From contig NC_134137.1 of NCBI RefSeq assembly GCF_033958435.1, forward strand, positions 171,195,501 through 171,259,500: a DNA stretch of 64,000 nt, read 5' to 3'. The DNA is from Carettochelys insculpta. Taxonomy: Eukaryota; Chordata; Testudines; Carettochelyidae. A program made the position numbers and the translations under genes. The notes beneath the pieces were generated by a model, which saw only the letters and a program-made list of their open reading frames with translations, ran no database searches and had not been told where the DNA came from. Each line of letters starts with the position of its first letter. Positions within the stretch are counted from its first letter, which is position 1. Positions 1 through 12,305 of the stretch are shown here, in pieces.

Positions 1-185
1 ACAACATAATTTATTAGGTGATGAGCATTCGTGGGGCAGACCCACTGCTTCAGATCTAGAAAAAGCGCCAGTTCATTTTCAGCACTATTTTCAGATCTGA
101 AGCAGTGGGTCTGCCCTATTAAAGCTCATCTAACAAATATTTTGTTAGTCTTTAAAGTGCTACATGACTGGTTTTTTTTTTTTGT
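1..185. mobile_element. Penelope-like element tail, inverted pair
   Basis: The segment holds the same tail twice in opposite orientation: a minus copy at about 1-58 and a plus copy at about 92-185. The plus copy reads from the 'gaagcagtgggtctgccc' block through 'ttagtctttaaagtgctaca' into a T-run. The tail matches the 3' end that follows the GIY-YIG reading frame at 8.6-9.4 kb, which is why it is assigned to Penelope-like elements. The left boundary is cut by the window edge, so no target duplication can be read. Confidence 0.6.
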
Positions 186-403
186 AATATGAAAAGTTTG
201 TGAATGTCCTGCAGTAAGTATGTATTGCATTACAAGTCATGGTATGTGTACTGTTCTTAAAACAGGGGGTACAAAAAGTATTGACATTAAGGACTGCCTT
301 GTATTCACATGCATTGTAGCTCTTGAATTACTGACTTTTGTTTTACTGAATTTGAAACAAAAAAATGGAGCTTCTTGCTATTTTGGTTGCCAATCCATGC
401 ACT

Positions 404-700
404 AGAAAAAGTAAGTTGACTGCACATATGCAGTTCTAGCTATGGCAACTGCATAGCTAGAATCAACATATCTGCAATTGACTTACCTGGCCATCCTCAC
501 TGAAGAAGGTTGATGGGGGAGTTTCTCCCATTGACCTCCTTTACGCCTCACCTCTTGCAAGGAGTTCAGGGGTTGATGCGAAACGCTGATAGGTCAATTT
601 CAAGCATCCTTACCAGACACATGAAATTGAACCCGGGAAGATCGACCCTGAGCAGGTTGCGATTCCAGGGTAGTGTAGACATAGTCTTAGATCAGAAACA
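404..700. mobile_element. Half of a palindromic DNA transposon (family also at 57.8-58.6 kb)
   Basis: The stretch contains 'gcatagctagaatcaacatatctgca', followed by a conserved end reading 'ccagggtagtgtagacatag'. The same ordered blocks recur at about 58380-58590. Only one arm and part of the centre are visible. The family resembles non-autonomous DNA transposons; the superfamily is not assigned. Confidence 0.5.
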
Positions 701-1299
701 GTCTAATGAGAGAGAGTCCCATTCAATTACATCAGGCAGTGGCAGACAGCTAAAAAGTGACACTTTTTAAAGAGCTTTCTTTTACAATTATTCCTCTTAT
801 CAAATTTGTCCAGGAATTTTTCATATTTACAACTGTCCAGTCTCGCACTCTCTTGATCAGGTGGGGTGGCTTTGTGGATATGTTCTGCTTGTTGCCTTCC
901 TTCTGCTTTGGATGGGTTTGGCTTGCCATCTGTATTATATTGTTAGATGGTAAGGTCTCAGTTCATAAATTCTGGACCACTGCGTAGGTCTGGTTAATCT
1001 GTGTGGTATGAGACAGTTTCTCTGTATTGGATAACCCACACTTCATTGGACAGCATGCATTGGCAGGCTGGTAAATACCTGTGAAACTAAACAGCCTGCT
1101 GCCTACTGGATACTACCAAAACCCCAAACCACATTATATAGTACGATTAAAAATGAGTAATTATTGCATTTGGCTACACAGTCTCATCGGAGGGAGAAGC
1201 GTTTGTTTTGTTTTGTTTTTTTTAGAGTCCCAATTTACTTTCAAGAGCTGTTAAGGTTCTGCTGTACTTTGCAATAGTTTTTTTTTGTTTTTTTTTTAA

Positions 1300-2400
1300 C
1301 TGAGAAGTGTTAGACTTTACACCATACTTTTGGCAACAGTTTAGAAGTTTTGTTTTACTCGGTTTCACTGATCACCAAGATATCATCCACATACTACTGT
1401 TTTTCCTGTTTGCAACAATCCTTTCTCTTCCAACAGCCTGCTAACTCAGAGTTGTGAGTTCAATCCTTGGGGGCCATTTAGGGATCTGGGGGGGGAAAAA
1501 GAAAGGGGGCTGGTGCTTGGTCCTGCTAAGAGGGCAGGGGACTGGACTCGATGACCTCTTGAGGGCCCTTCCAGCTCTGAGATGTGTATCTCCATATTTA
1601 TAACATTATGAAAGATTGTGAGTGCATCACAGTACTTTCTAGGCAAAATATCCCATAAGTATTGTACACCCTGGAATACCGAGGCTGATCAGTACCAAGA
1701 CTCTGGATTCAGGGAGAGACTGCAAAATCCATGTCCCACTTCAAGCACTGTTGAACGGCTTCATTGGTGGTTTTATTTTAAACCTCTGTAGTCAATAGTT
1801 CATCTTCATGTTCCATCAGGTCTTTTGACAAGCCACACTGGTGTCGCATTAGGCGCTGAACACCGTGGATTAGTTTTCATTTTTAAGTTTTTAATGAGGT
1901 TTCAGTGACCCTTTAGCTTTCAGGGGTATGGGATATTACTTAATATATGGAGGCACATCCCTTTCTAACGTTACTGGGGTCTGCACCTTTCCTGTATTCT
2001 AGGGATTTACTGCTCAGACAGTCCAGTGGGGAGGGGTGGGTCAATTGTATTGCTCTTACAGTCTGAGTAGCAAGTTCACTGATCAGTCACATCATTAATT
2101 TCCTTTGTAGTAAATTTGTTAAATACACTTGAAACATTTAAAATTATTCCATAGTTTTACAGTTTCTGCTCCACTTAAGCTTTCCCTCCAGAAACAGCAC
2201 ACTTCACCAGAATGGCATACGCACCAAGCAACATGATCACAACAGGATCATTCAGTTCATGAGTGAACATATTTACTTGAGCAACTTTTCTTACAGCTTC
2301 TTCCTCTGACTTCTTGGGTTTAATGCTAATCATGCACGCCTGCAGCTGCGCTGCTGCAGCTTCTCATTCTCTCCTATTTAAAATGTCAGGCAGCACCCAC
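1300..2400 (-). mobile_element. Endogenous retrovirus pol remnant (degenerate, interrupted by a SINE)
   Basis: The minus strand keeps scattered retroviral reverse-transcriptase landmarks in shifting frames. A YVDD catalytic box lies at 1382-1393. An LPQG-like stretch followed by a TIFHN block lies near 1600-1645. A palm/fingers block with PVW and KRPDG residues lies near 1795-1850, and a YPIPLKAK-like block near 1915-1940. Stops and frameshifts are abundant, so this is a dead copy. Minus-strand sequence up to about 770 and back toward 2690 may belong to the same provirus but shows no motif. The probable gag/leader and LTR lie farther upstream on the same strand (5.7-8.6 kb), separated by a LINE insertion. 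The retroviral class cannot be fixed from these pieces. Confidence 0.55.
1430..1600 (+). mobile_element. tRNA-derived SINE with CR1-like tail
   Basis: A B-box-like 'gagttcaatcc' lies at 1457-1467. The body reads 'gggggccatttagggatctgg', and a CR1-like tail follows ('ggactggactcgatgacctc', then 'cccttccagctctgaga'). This is the architecture of the SINE family known from cryptodiran turtles. The copy lies inside the retroviral pol remnant, between its TIFHN block and its YVDD box, so it inserted after the provirus. The A-box region is poorly preserved and the 3' simple repeat is missing. Confidence 0.65.
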
Positions 2401-2699
2401 CCATTTGCTCGACTCACTCTGCCTCTTGCCATTCCATGATCTTTCCAACCTGGCTGCAGTCACAGGAGAGTATCCTAATCTCTCTGTTCTCCACTGTGTC
2501 AACTGAGTTTTTACTCGTGCACAGGGGTTCCCTCCTGTTTAAAAGCAATTCCCACTTTTTCAAACCATTCACTCCAAGGCAGAGATTTACTCATTCTCAC
2601 AAAATGCAGTCACTCATTCCATTGCTCCAGGGGCAGTGCTTCCAGCACCCCGTATTTTAAATCCTCAGTATAATTTTTTTGTTAATTTTTTTTATCATC

Positions 2700-5650
2700 A
2701 ATAACCGTGGGCTCAGCACCCATTGGTGTCAGATGCTTCTCTCACTATTTCCTTCCGTCTTTCCCTGTCCAGTGCGGAGTGGCTTAGTTTCTGTAGACTA
2801 GTTCTGCACCAATCTACTACATCATCTATCCATTCTCTGTGGAGTCTGCCTCTCCTATTCGAACCATCCATTACGCCAAATACTAGGGTCTTGATTTTTC
2901 ATTCGTCGTTCATTCTGAAAATATGTCCAAATAGTTGTAGCTTCCGTTTTATAACCACCTGCAGCAGGTTCTTTCAGCTGTATCTTCCTATATAATTCCT
3001 CATTGGTGACCTTCTGCATCCATCCTATCCTCAGAATCTTTCTATAACAACTCCTTTTGAACACCAATATTCTTCTCGAATCTTTCGTTATCACCCATGT
3101 CTCACATCCATACGACATGCTGCTGAATACACACCTTTTCAAGATGCCCAGCTTCGTTCTTAAGCTAATTGCTTTGCTTTTCCAGATCTTATCCATCGCC
3201 TTCAAACTCGCTCTGGCTTTAGCTATTCTAGTTGCTATGTCCTTCTTACAGTCTAGATCATACCTCATGTTGCTCCTCAGATATGTGAACTTCTCTACAT
3301 TTTCTAGTTCTATACCATCAATGCTGATCTTCCTTCTTATTTCCTTATCTACAAATACCATTGTTTTTGCTTTATCGATGTTCATAATCAGTCTGTGTAC
3401 CACTTCCGTTCTTCTTTTAACACCTGCACTGTTTTCACTAGCTTCTCATCTTCCTCAAGGATAACTATATCATCCACGAACCTCAAGTTGTTAGTTCTTT
3501 TCTCGTGCACAGATATCCCTTCTACCTCTTCCTTGATCTCGTCCATCGCTCTCTCCAGACGTGCAATGAAGATACTTGGCAATATTGGATCTCCTTGTCT
3601 CATACATCTACTTGTTTTAAGCCAACTTCCCAGCTCCCCACATGTTCTCATCTCTGCCTCCACATTATCATTGATATCCTTAAACAACTGTATCAGTCTG
3701 CTATCCACTCCATATGACTCCAACACCACCCAAGTCACTTTCTGATCTATACTGTCAAATGCCTTTTGAAAATCGACAAAGCAAGTGTATACATTCTTGC
3801 TCTTTCAATGAGCTTTCTCTGCTATCAGTCTTAGTGCCAATATCTGCTGTATGGTACTTCTATCTTTTCTGAACCCCGCTTGCTCGTCTGCTGTATGTTC
3901 TTCTACCCGTGATCTTAATCTCTCAGTCAGTATCATCATCAGCACCTTGCCTAGATGACAATCATTCTGTAGTTCTTGCACTCCAGTGTACTTCCTTGTC
4001 CATTCCTTTGGCACCTTCCCTTCTTTCCATGCTACATTACATAGTCGGTGTATCACCTGAATCATGCTTTCTCTGCCATATTTGATAATCTCTCCTGTGA
4101 TCTTATTTCCAGGGCTCTTGTTTAGTTGTTTCACTGCTTTTTCTTCTCGCTCTCGATGCTCAGTGGCGAACTTTTTCAGTTCTTCAATCAATCTCTCTGA
4201 GACACTTGGGTCCAACTATGCTTTGTAGAGATTGTGTAGTGATGGATGAGATATTGCACCAATCTTCTCCTTGTTAATGAGCACTTTCATTGTTGATCGC
4301 CATCTGCTTTGGTTGCCATTTCCTATTAAAATTCCTAATTGTCTTATACACCTTCCTGGTCTTACATTGCCATAATACCTCTAACCATTTCTCCTTATCC
4401 TTTCTGGCTGCTTTCCTTTCCTCATTGCATTTCACCCTATATTGCTGTTCTGCCATCTCAGCAACATCCTTTCTAATCTTCAACGCTCTCTTCTCTTGAA
4501 CCAACTTCAGTGTATCCTGGGTAATCCACTTCTTATTGATCTTTTCTTCTGGAACAGTCTGCTTAATTGCCTTTTCTATAGCGATGGCTATCCCTGCAAC
4601 TCTCTTATCTAGGTCTTTCTCTGTAGTGATATTCTTAATCTTCTCCAAGCGCTGTTCTGTATGAATTCCCTGTTTCTTCCTCACATCTCTTTTCTTAAAC
4701 TGTATCTTACATTTTCTTTTGAGTTTTTTATCTTGACGTTTTGTGACCACTAGACTGTGGTCTGCATCTATATCCGCTCCTTGGAAAGTTCGGCACTGTT
4801 ACCCATCTTCTTCTTATCAAAATCATATCTATCATGTTCTTGGACTTCCTGTCATCCAATTGCCACATCCACTTCCTACAGTCCTTTTCTTGGAATCTCA
4901 TGTTCCAGATCACCATCTCATGCTGTGCAGCAAACTCTAGCAGTTTCTCACCTCATCCATTTTTCTCCATATCCAAACCTTCCCATGACTCTCTCTCCCA
5001 ACCTTCATTATCTGTTCCAACCTTCGCATTCCAATATCCTCTGATCAACACATCTCTGTTCAGTCTGTCCTCCACCACATTCCTCCACCGTCTTTCTCAA
5101 GTCTTTATAGAATAGCCCAATCTCTTCCTCCATACTCTCCGACATGGATGCATACACCTGAATGACTGAGATGTGGAACAGTTTTGCTCCAAATCTCACT
5201 ACCATCATTCTTGCACTCACCGGTTTGCATCCTAATGCTCTTTTAGCTGTTTTGCTTCATGCTTAGTTTCATTTCCGAACCAAATGAGTTTGCAACCGCA
5301 TCTCTCTCCTGATCCTGTCCAATGCATCTCTGCCAGTCCAAGTATATTGCATCAGTATCTCCATCTCCTTCTGAAGCAGCTCGAATTTTCCAGTTGCCCA
5401 CAGTGTTTGGACATTCCATGTTCCAATGGATAGCATATGTGTAAGCTGTAACTTTCTTTCAGTAGCCAACTTACCTACCCAACCTCGATCGCTCAGTTGG
5501 TATCATGGACCTTGTTTATCTGGGCAACGTCCGAGCCAGCATCTTTTATCATTTAGTTGTACTGGCATCGGATTTCATTCGTATTGTTTGACAGTCAGTG
5601 CATCGACACATCTGACCAACCCTCCTCCTTCATCCAGGCTTGGGACTGGC
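2700..5650 (-). mobile_element. RTE-like LINE, degenerate (endonuclease plus reverse transcriptase)
   Basis: Reading on the minus strand from 5469 down to 2855, successive broken frames give an apurinic-type endonuclease start (GTWNVQTL near 5440-5410). Next come an endonuclease body (5220-4728), a linker (4750-4274) and a reverse transcriptase (4215-3388). The last has an RQGDP box near 3590 and the catalytic FVDD at 3469-3480. The end is a C-terminal thumb-like region with YGCETW (3403-2855). This order and these motifs fit the RTE clade, including BovB/craniofacial-development-protein-2-like endonucleases. At least five frame breaks make it non-functional. The 3' end is in the A/T-rich stretch near 2680-2700. 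It probably inserted into the endogenous retrovirus on either side. Confidence 0.75.
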
Positions 5651-6069
5651 ATGGAGCTTGCAGTGGCTTCATGGCAGAATTAATTTTTGTATCAATTTCC
5701 CTCATTGTTATCCTAAGGTATGTTTTGAATCCTGTTTGCCAGGTTGGTAGGAAGTTTTTCTGACAGCCTTGCTATTTCTCTAACAGTAGTGATGGCACCA
5801 GCTAATTTAAAGTTCTTTTGAGTTAAACATTTAACTAGTTGAGCAGCTTTATTATCAAAACTTAGGGTTTGGCTGCTTAATGTTCCCAATAAAGTCTGTT
5901 TAACATTGGCTTCTGGGCAATATTAATTTCTACTGTCTTTAGTAGTTGTGCTCATTTAGGCAACCATGCCAAAACACATTAAAATTCTAGAGGGAGGGGG
6001 GCTAACAGTTAAGTCATTCCTCTTTAAAATATCAACCCTGTCTGTTAATCCTCAGGCTCAAGGTTCCCA

Positions 6070-6490
6070 TGACATGTCTACACTAGCCAAAAACTTTGAA
6101 ATGGCCATGCAAATGGCCATTTCGAAGCTTACTAATGAAGCGCTGAAATACATATTCAGTGCTTCACTAGCATGTGGGCGGCCGCAGCACTTTGAAGTAG
6201 GCGGGGTCCTTTCGAAAAGGAATCCCATCTGGACAAGCCACATGGTGGCGAGCCGCATCAATTTCGAAGTCCCCTTACTCCTATCTGCTCATAGGAACAA
6301 GGGGACTTTGAAGTAGGCGGGGTCCTTCAGAAAAGGAGCCCCATCTGGACGAGCTGCATCAATTTCGAAGTGCCGCGGCTGCCCGCATGCTAGTGAAGCG
6401 CTGAATATGTATTTCAGCGCTTCATTAGTAAACTTCGACATGGCCATTCAAATGGCCATGTCAAAGTTTTTGGCTAGTGTGGACATAGCC
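6070..6490. mobile_element. Palindromic non-autonomous DNA transposon, family A
   Basis: Two long inverted arms start at the 'gtctacactagcc' end and meet near 6290. Each arm carries 'aatggccat', 'gaagcgctgaa' and 'ggtccttt' blocks with many TTCGAA sites. Sister copies lie at 29892-36420 and 56510-56933, and those have clean 3-bp target duplications. Here the left end has decayed and the duplication cannot be read. A 3-bp duplication suits PIF/Harbinger-like elements, but no transposase is present. Confidence 0.75.
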
Positions 6491-6493
6491 TTT

Positions 6494-6857
6494 GGGTGCG
6501 TCTATACTTGCATTTCTCTTTCAAAAGAGGTATGCAAATGAGGTGTAAATTAGCATAAATTGCACCTCATTTGCATATTCTGGTTACCAAAGAGCTTCTT
6601 TTGAAAGGAGAAAGCCAGTGTAGATGCTGCTCTTTCAAAAGTAAACCCATCTCCGAAAGAATCCTTCCTTTTTTTAATGGGAAGAAGGATTCTTTCAAAG
6701 ATGGGTTTACTTTTGAAAGAGCAGCATCTACACTGGCTTTCTTCTTTTGAAAGAAGCTCTTTCAAAATTAGAATAGGCAAATGAGGTGCCACATATGCCA
6801 ATTTATACCTCATTTGCACACCTCTTTTGAAAGAGGAATGCAAGTGTAGGTGCACCC
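6494..6857. mobile_element. Palindromic non-autonomous DNA transposon, family B
   Basis: Inverted termini read GGGTGCGTCTA...TAGGTGCACCC. The arms contain 'atgcaaatgag' and 'gaaagaatccttc' and meet near 6675. A 3-bp TTT target duplication flanks it (6491-6493 and 6858-6860). It sits directly beside the family A copy. Other copies are at 15421-15793, 36525-36700 (half) and 47861-48271. Confidence 0.8.
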
Positions 6858-7780
6858 TTTGTTACAGTATTCCCCCTTTTTAACCATTTTCTTTTTTTAA
6901 AGACATCCCCTTTCTCCTGGCAGTATGTTGTATATTTGATAGCCTGTTTACAGGGGAGCCTTCAGGAGTAATTGGGATGTAACTATAAGGAGGCTGACTT
7001 TCTCCTTCACCAAGTACGCTTCCCATTTTAACAAGAATCGATCTAGGTTTTGACAGGTATTTTTCCAAAGCCTGGTTCTCTACATAAGGTAGTGGCTGCT
7101 GTGTGGTAGCTCCTGCCCATGGGTCAGTAGAAGAGGGTTTGGCTAGGTTGTTCCCATTCCAACTGTCCTATGTACCATCTTGCAGCTTTGCTAAGGCTAA
7201 CTTTTTCCACATCTGTCCCATTTCTGACAGCATTATGAAAATGTTGGCAGCCTGTTGCTTTGCAACAGGGGACGGGAATTTTTTTTCTTTTTGCCAGTTC
7301 CTAACAGCTATCTTCAATCAATTAAAGGAGGAAGACGTTATCCCTTGGACATGTTTGCTGTCCTGCTGGCAGGGTTAGCACTTTCTAGTGACTTATTGAC
7401 TAGTTATATCCTTTCTCTGATCTTTCCCTTTGCATGGGAGGTAGGCAGCATGGTATGTTTTCTAAGACATCTCACTGCCAGTTTAATCATTTTGCAAAGT
7501 TCTGGTGGGTTTTTTAGCTTTTGTTGCTACTCTTTTTAGAGCTTCAGTTTCTGTCATTGCTTTACATATGCCAGTCCAACTTTCCCCATTTGCTTCTTTT
7601 TAAATTCACAAGGACCTCCCCAGCTGGCAATCCAGTAAGTCCATGTTTCATCAAACTCTGTGGGGATTTTAAGGAAGGGGTTACACAGGGGACTCCCTAG
7701 CTCAGTTTTCTGCCATGTTAGATCACAATTCCTACAGAGGGCAGCTCGCTTAACCACCAGATCAGCAGTCAGGGTCACCA

Positions 7781-8600
7781 GTATATTGGAGATGCCTTTA
7801 CTGGTGTGGTGCTTGGACGTTCAGTCTGCTCCATTCAACGTTAATCACCTTGACCACACACATGTTCACCCTCTCTGAATGTCAGTGCTGGCTCTGATCA
7901 CTTAGGTTGCACAGCAGATATCTGAGGGTCTCCAGGAACCACACATCAAGCGAGGTACAAAGGAACTGGAACCAGGTTTATTGTCAATAGCGCATGGTCT
8001 CCAACAGCCTCATGAGTCCCCAGTATGACTCATGTTTACATTGGTACATGTATACGTCGCAACAATGGACACAACTCATTGACAGCAAGGGAGCTCCGTC
8101 ATCCCCTAGGTTGCTCGACACAGCCCCTGTTATACACACTTTAATACACAGGTATAAAATGTTACATGGGCATTACGTATCCAGGTACAACCCCCTAATT
8201 GTAATACATTGACACCCTCCCACTGTAAGTAGCTCTACCCATTAACTTGGACAGTAGTACCATTAAAACATTATCTATCATGTTGTCATTAAGACTTGTT
8301 TCTGAACTTGGGTTGGAATGTAGCTGGTGCTAAGCTGTTATCTATGGGGAGGGTATGGTACCAATCAAGATGTGTTTACATGTATCACTGAGTGCCTGGT
8401 GCTGGGTGCTTTTAAGCCCTGTTACTTATTGCCCCTGTCCCTTGCAGCATTCCTGTGGGCAGAATCTACCTAGCTCACAGTTTTTTGCTCTAACCCTATG
8501 TTATTCAGGCTTTGGGCCTTTATCTTTCAATGTTAACAAAGCATTGACTGTTAGGCATTAGGCCTTTAGCTTTACACCAAGTCTGATTGTCAGGCCCTCT
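7781..8600 (-). mobile_element. Probable endogenous retrovirus LTR
   Basis: On the minus strand an AATAAA (7977-7982) is followed after about 195 bases by a primer-binding-site-like TGGTGACCC (7772-7780). That is the spacing expected of R-U5 followed by a primer-binding site. Clear TG/CA ends are not visible, and the outer boundary is set by the Penelope-like element that begins near 8605. No second LTR was recognised in the window. Confidence 0.4.
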
Positions 8601-8604
8601 CATT

Positions 8605-9425
8605 ACTACACCTACATGCCTCCAGCTTCCCTCCAAGACACATCACAAAATCCATCATTTATATTCAGGCCCTTAGATTCAACCTCATCTGCTCCTTCCT
8701 ACTGACAGACCAAAAGCTCCAAGATTTCTGCCAGCCATCTGTAAAATTTAATTACCTACCAGGAGAAGTAGTACAACAGATTGAGTGACAGGGCCAGTTA
8801 CATGATCAGGGGCTCATATTCCTATAGCTCCACCAATGTAATATATGCCATCATGTGCCAACCATGCCCCTCTGCTACATATATTGGACAAACTGGACAA
8901 TCACTTTGCCAGAGAATTAATGGACACAAATCAGACATTAGGAATCTGAGTCCACATAAACCTTCCAATGAGGATTTCAATGGAGCAGACCATAAACTTC
9001 AAGACCTGAAAATCTGCAGTCTAAAACAGACTTTAACACCAGAGTCTAAAGGGAGACAACTTGAAAATGAACTCATATTCAGCTCAATACTTCACTCCTT
9101 GGTCTCAACAAAGATATCAGTTACCTTATGAATCACAAGGAGAGTTCCCCATCTTCGATATTCGTAGTGATCTCAGGCAAACCACTTAAGTAATTTTCTC
9201 TCGTCTCCCCTCCTCCTCCATCACCCACCCTCCTTATCCTATGTAGCTGATTCGTGAGTTTTTGTTACTTTTTTGTCTTTCTTTTAAATTCTCTTCATGC
9301 CAGTCTACTTTTATCAGAATTTTCCAGACCTGAAGAAGTGGGTCTGTCCCACAAATGCTCATCACCTAAAATTATTTTGTTAGTTTTTAAAGTGCTACAG
9401 CACGGCTTTGTTTGTAAGGTGCAAT
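8605..9425 (+). mobile_element. Penelope-like retroelement 3' part with GIY-YIG endonuclease
   Basis: An open stretch at 8781-9131 encodes the C-terminal GIY-YIG endonuclease of Penelope-like elements. The order is VIYAI, then YIGQT, then the R-x3-H motif in RINGHKSDI, with a paired-cysteine stretch (CQPC) between. Upstream frames (8605-8790) contain broken pieces of the preceding reverse transcriptase region. The tail at 9320-9425 carries the 'gaagaagtgggtctgtccca' block and 'ttagtttttaaagtgctaca'. The reverse transcriptase catalytic core is missing, so this is a 5'-truncated, inactive copy. It is the anchor that identifies the other tail fragments in the window. Confidence 0.8.
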
Positions 9426-11040
9426 TGTCAGTCTCTTGACACCTCACAGATATTTAGTTTATCTGCCACATGCCCTACACAAGATAAGACACTGACAGTG
9501 AAAAAGAAGTGGTAAATTGTTGTTGCCACTGTTTCTTTTGAAATGATGTCCTAGTAGGACAAAGAATATTGTGAATTCTGTACATAGCGCCAAACTGGTC
9601 TCCACCAAAGAAGCCCAGAAACCTCAGGGCCTCTCACACTGCCACCAACTATCAGTTAGGACAGTTCCTAGAGATCCCTTACCGGCAAAGCACCAGCACC
9701 TTCACAGCAAGAGTGTAAGGCATAGTATAGACAAGTGAACTTGCTCTTCCATCTTCACTGATGTTGTTGTTATCCCAAGACCGTTCCATGTGGGTCAACA
9801 TCTGCTAAAAGCAATCATCACATTCCAATTAGTTCTTCCACATTTATCAAGTGTCAGTACGCTGTTCTCCCTTCACCACGTTTTCATACATCCCTTTTTT
9901 TAAAAATTAAAGCATAACAAGGAAAGAACCTGAATAGCTCTGATTTTATATTGGTTTTTGTTTGAAATTATCATTCTTTTCCTAGCCTATGGGTTAATAA
10001 GGAATGACAGAAGAACATTAAATATACGGACCTTTGTGCTACTAGAACTGTACTACTAAAAAGGAAGGCAGTATTACTTAGTCAAAAACATTTACTTCAT
10101 CTCTAACCAATGACCAGAAGGAAGTCTTGGCATTCAGCACTAGCCATTTCAAATAGTACCATAATTTAACTAATTGCGGCCATGATTTTTTTAAATGAGC
10201 GTCTAAAGCTAAAATTCCTAAAACCATATTTAGGCAAGTAGTCTAGTTTTCAAAAAACCTGAGTATACAGAAGCTCCCATGGGAGCGGCTGGGTGCTCTT
10301 CACTTTGGAAAATCGGGCCATTTGTTTTGTTACCTAAACATGACTGAAAGAGACCCTAAATTTAGGCCCCCATTAAAAATAATTTATCTGAATCTGAATA
10401 GTAATCTCCACAGTCATAGACAATCTCCTTCCATTCACTGTTTGTCAAGTGCAGTGAGTTGTGTTTGTAGCTGCTTCCCCTTTTGTGGTTGTATGTAGGT
10501 GTGTGTAAATGTGCGTGGGAGTCAAGGTTGCCAGATGCAAGTGAGGGCTTTGGAGTACAGAAGGGAGCTCAGGGCTTTGGGGGAGCTCAAGGTGGGGAAG
10601 GGGGTTAGAGCTTGGCTTGGGCTCACCTGACTGGCTCTCTGCTAGGGACAGTACGAAGGGGCCCTACAGCTACTACAACTCCATGCTAGGGCAGCTGGGG
10701 AGGGAGCCCCTGCTGTCCCTGGCAGCTTCAGGACTTAGAGAGTTCTCCTGCTGTAGCGCTGAGCAGCTGCGTGAAGTTTAATAGCTCCTACGCCCCTTAA
10801 TGAAAAGTGGTGCAGCCTTGAAGCTTAGAGGGAATTTAACTTCTAGAAACACAGCCTTAATCCTAGCCCCATGCAGTATCTCTTCTCACTGTCTACCACT
10901 TTTATGATGCAGTATCTGAGACATATCCAGAGGTTACAAATACGCAGGTTATTCAGATTTTGGTGAAGGATATACATTTGACTTTCATATATAGTGGAAT
11001 GATTGCTATAAGCTCACACTGGTTCTTGAGTGTCTAGAGA
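9426..11040. other. Unassigned non-coding stretch
   Basis: No exon, RNA gene or complete transposon is recognisable. 10540-10850 is G-rich and ends in 'cttagagggaattta'; similar blocks in reptile genomes often belong to degraded DNA transposons. This part is probably repeat-derived, but I cannot name it. Confidence 0.3.
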
Positions 11041-11386
11041 AAAGACAACACAAACAAGGAGTCCCGTAGCATGTTAAAGACTAACAAAGCAATTTATTAG
11101 CTGAGATGAGCTTTCATGGGACAGACCCACTTTGTCAGATAGAAACAATTCTGATAAATGTAAACTGACACGAAAAGAACTGAACAGCAAGATAGGAAAA
11201 AAATGAAATGAAAACAGACAAGTCAGCTGTCTGGGAGAGGAGGAAGAAAATTACTTACCACAAGTGTCTGTTAAGTGAGCTGTCTGAGATCACTACAAAT
11301 ATCAAAGGTGGGGAAACCGTCCTTGTAATGCATAAGATAATTGCTATATTTGTTAAGATCAAGGTGTAAAGTATCAAACTTGAGAA

Positions 11387-11595
11387 CAGGATCGGAGGGG
11401 TAGCCGTGTTAGTCTGGACCTGTAACAGCAACGAAGGGTCCTGTGACACCTTATAGACTAACAGAAAAGTTTTGAGCATGAGCTTTCGTGAGCACAGACT
11501 GACCATCAGCATCTGAAGTGAGTCTGTGCTCACGAAAGCTCATGCTCAAAACTTTTCTGTTAGTCTATAAGGTGCCACAGGACCCTTCATTGCTG
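11387..11595. mobile_element. Short hairpin insertion of inverted Penelope-like tails
   Basis: The element holds a minus copy and then a plus copy of the same tail ('gagcatgagctttcgtgagc' and its complement). It is flanked by the perfect 11-bp duplication AAACTTGAGAA (11376-11386 and 11596-11606), so it is a genuine separate insertion into the surrounding Penelope-like copy. It is closely similar to the element at 40864-41079. Confidence 0.8.
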
Positions 11596-11704
11596 AAACT
11601 TGAGAATGAACTCCAATTCAGATGTCTCCCTTTGTAAGCTGGTGTCCCCTCTCCCTACCCCTCCTTCTGTCCTAGGTAGCAGATTTGCCTGTTTTCATTT
11701 CTAT

Positions 11705-12130
11705 CTTTAACTACAGCAATCTTTCAAAAAGTTATGGAAGCTCTCTTCTGAGAGCACTTCTTTTGAAAGAGCATGTCCACAAACAAAAAAGCAGATCAAA
11801 AAATCAGTGCACTCTTTTGACACAGACCATCCACACAGCCCCCAACTTCTTTGAAAGAACAGGCCAGGGATCAAAAAATCTGGCACCATAAAGACTGCTC
11901 TTTCACAAAAAGGCCCAGTGGAACATCAACACATGCTTTTTTTTCCTTAAAGAAGGTTTTGAAAGAAGGAGCTCTTCCTGATCCGAGAGCAGAAGAGGGC
12001 TTCCAGAAGAAGAGCCATGTTCTTTAAACTTCAGATCAAAAAGGAGAATTTTGTGTGTAAACACTCTGCATGTTCTTTCAAAAAAGGCTGGATTTTTCCA
12101 AAAGAAATTGCTAGTATAGATGGGGCCTTT
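11705..12130. mobile_element. Decayed DNA transposon inside the Penelope-like copy
   Basis: The block is rich in 'tttgaaagaa' repeats and ends in 'gctagtatagatggggcc', resembling the palindromic families A and B. It interrupts Penelope-like 3' sequence that continues on both sides. The boundaries are approximate and no target duplication was resolved. Confidence 0.4.
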
Positions 12131-12305
12131 CTGTTAAATTTTCTTTGTCAGTTTACATTTATCAGAATTTTCTAGACCTGAAGAAGTGGGTCTGTCCCAC
12201 GAAAGTCCATAACTAATAAATTACCTAGTTAGTCTTTTAAAGTACTACAGGACTGCCTTTTTGTTTTGTGAAGACACAGACTAACATGGCTACCTCTCTG
12301 TGGCT

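Larger units (their letters stand above)
5660..7780 (-). mobile_element. Probable endogenous retrovirus leader/gag remnant
   Basis: From the primer-binding-site-like sequence at 7772-7780 (minus TGGTGACCC) the minus strand opens a 74-codon frame (7778-7554). More open but broken sequence continues down to about 6880, including a PPYSYIP stretch near 6980. It resumes at 6060-5660 after two palindromic insertions. No gag motif is decisive. The assignment rests on position between a probable LTR and the pol remnant on the same strand. Confidence 0.35.
11041..12305. mobile_element. Penelope-like element, inverted composite
   Basis: A minus-oriented tail (11045-11380, beginning 'gtagcatgttaaagactaac' and 'catgggacagacccac') faces a plus-oriented tail (11607-12305, ending at the 'gaagaagtgggtctgtccca' block, 'agtcttttaaagtactacag' and 'cagactaacatggctacc'). 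Inverted partial copies of this type are typical of Penelope-like insertions. Two later insertions break it: a hairpin element at 11387-11595 and a palindromic DNA transposon near 11705-12130. No protein domain remains. Confidence 0.65.
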
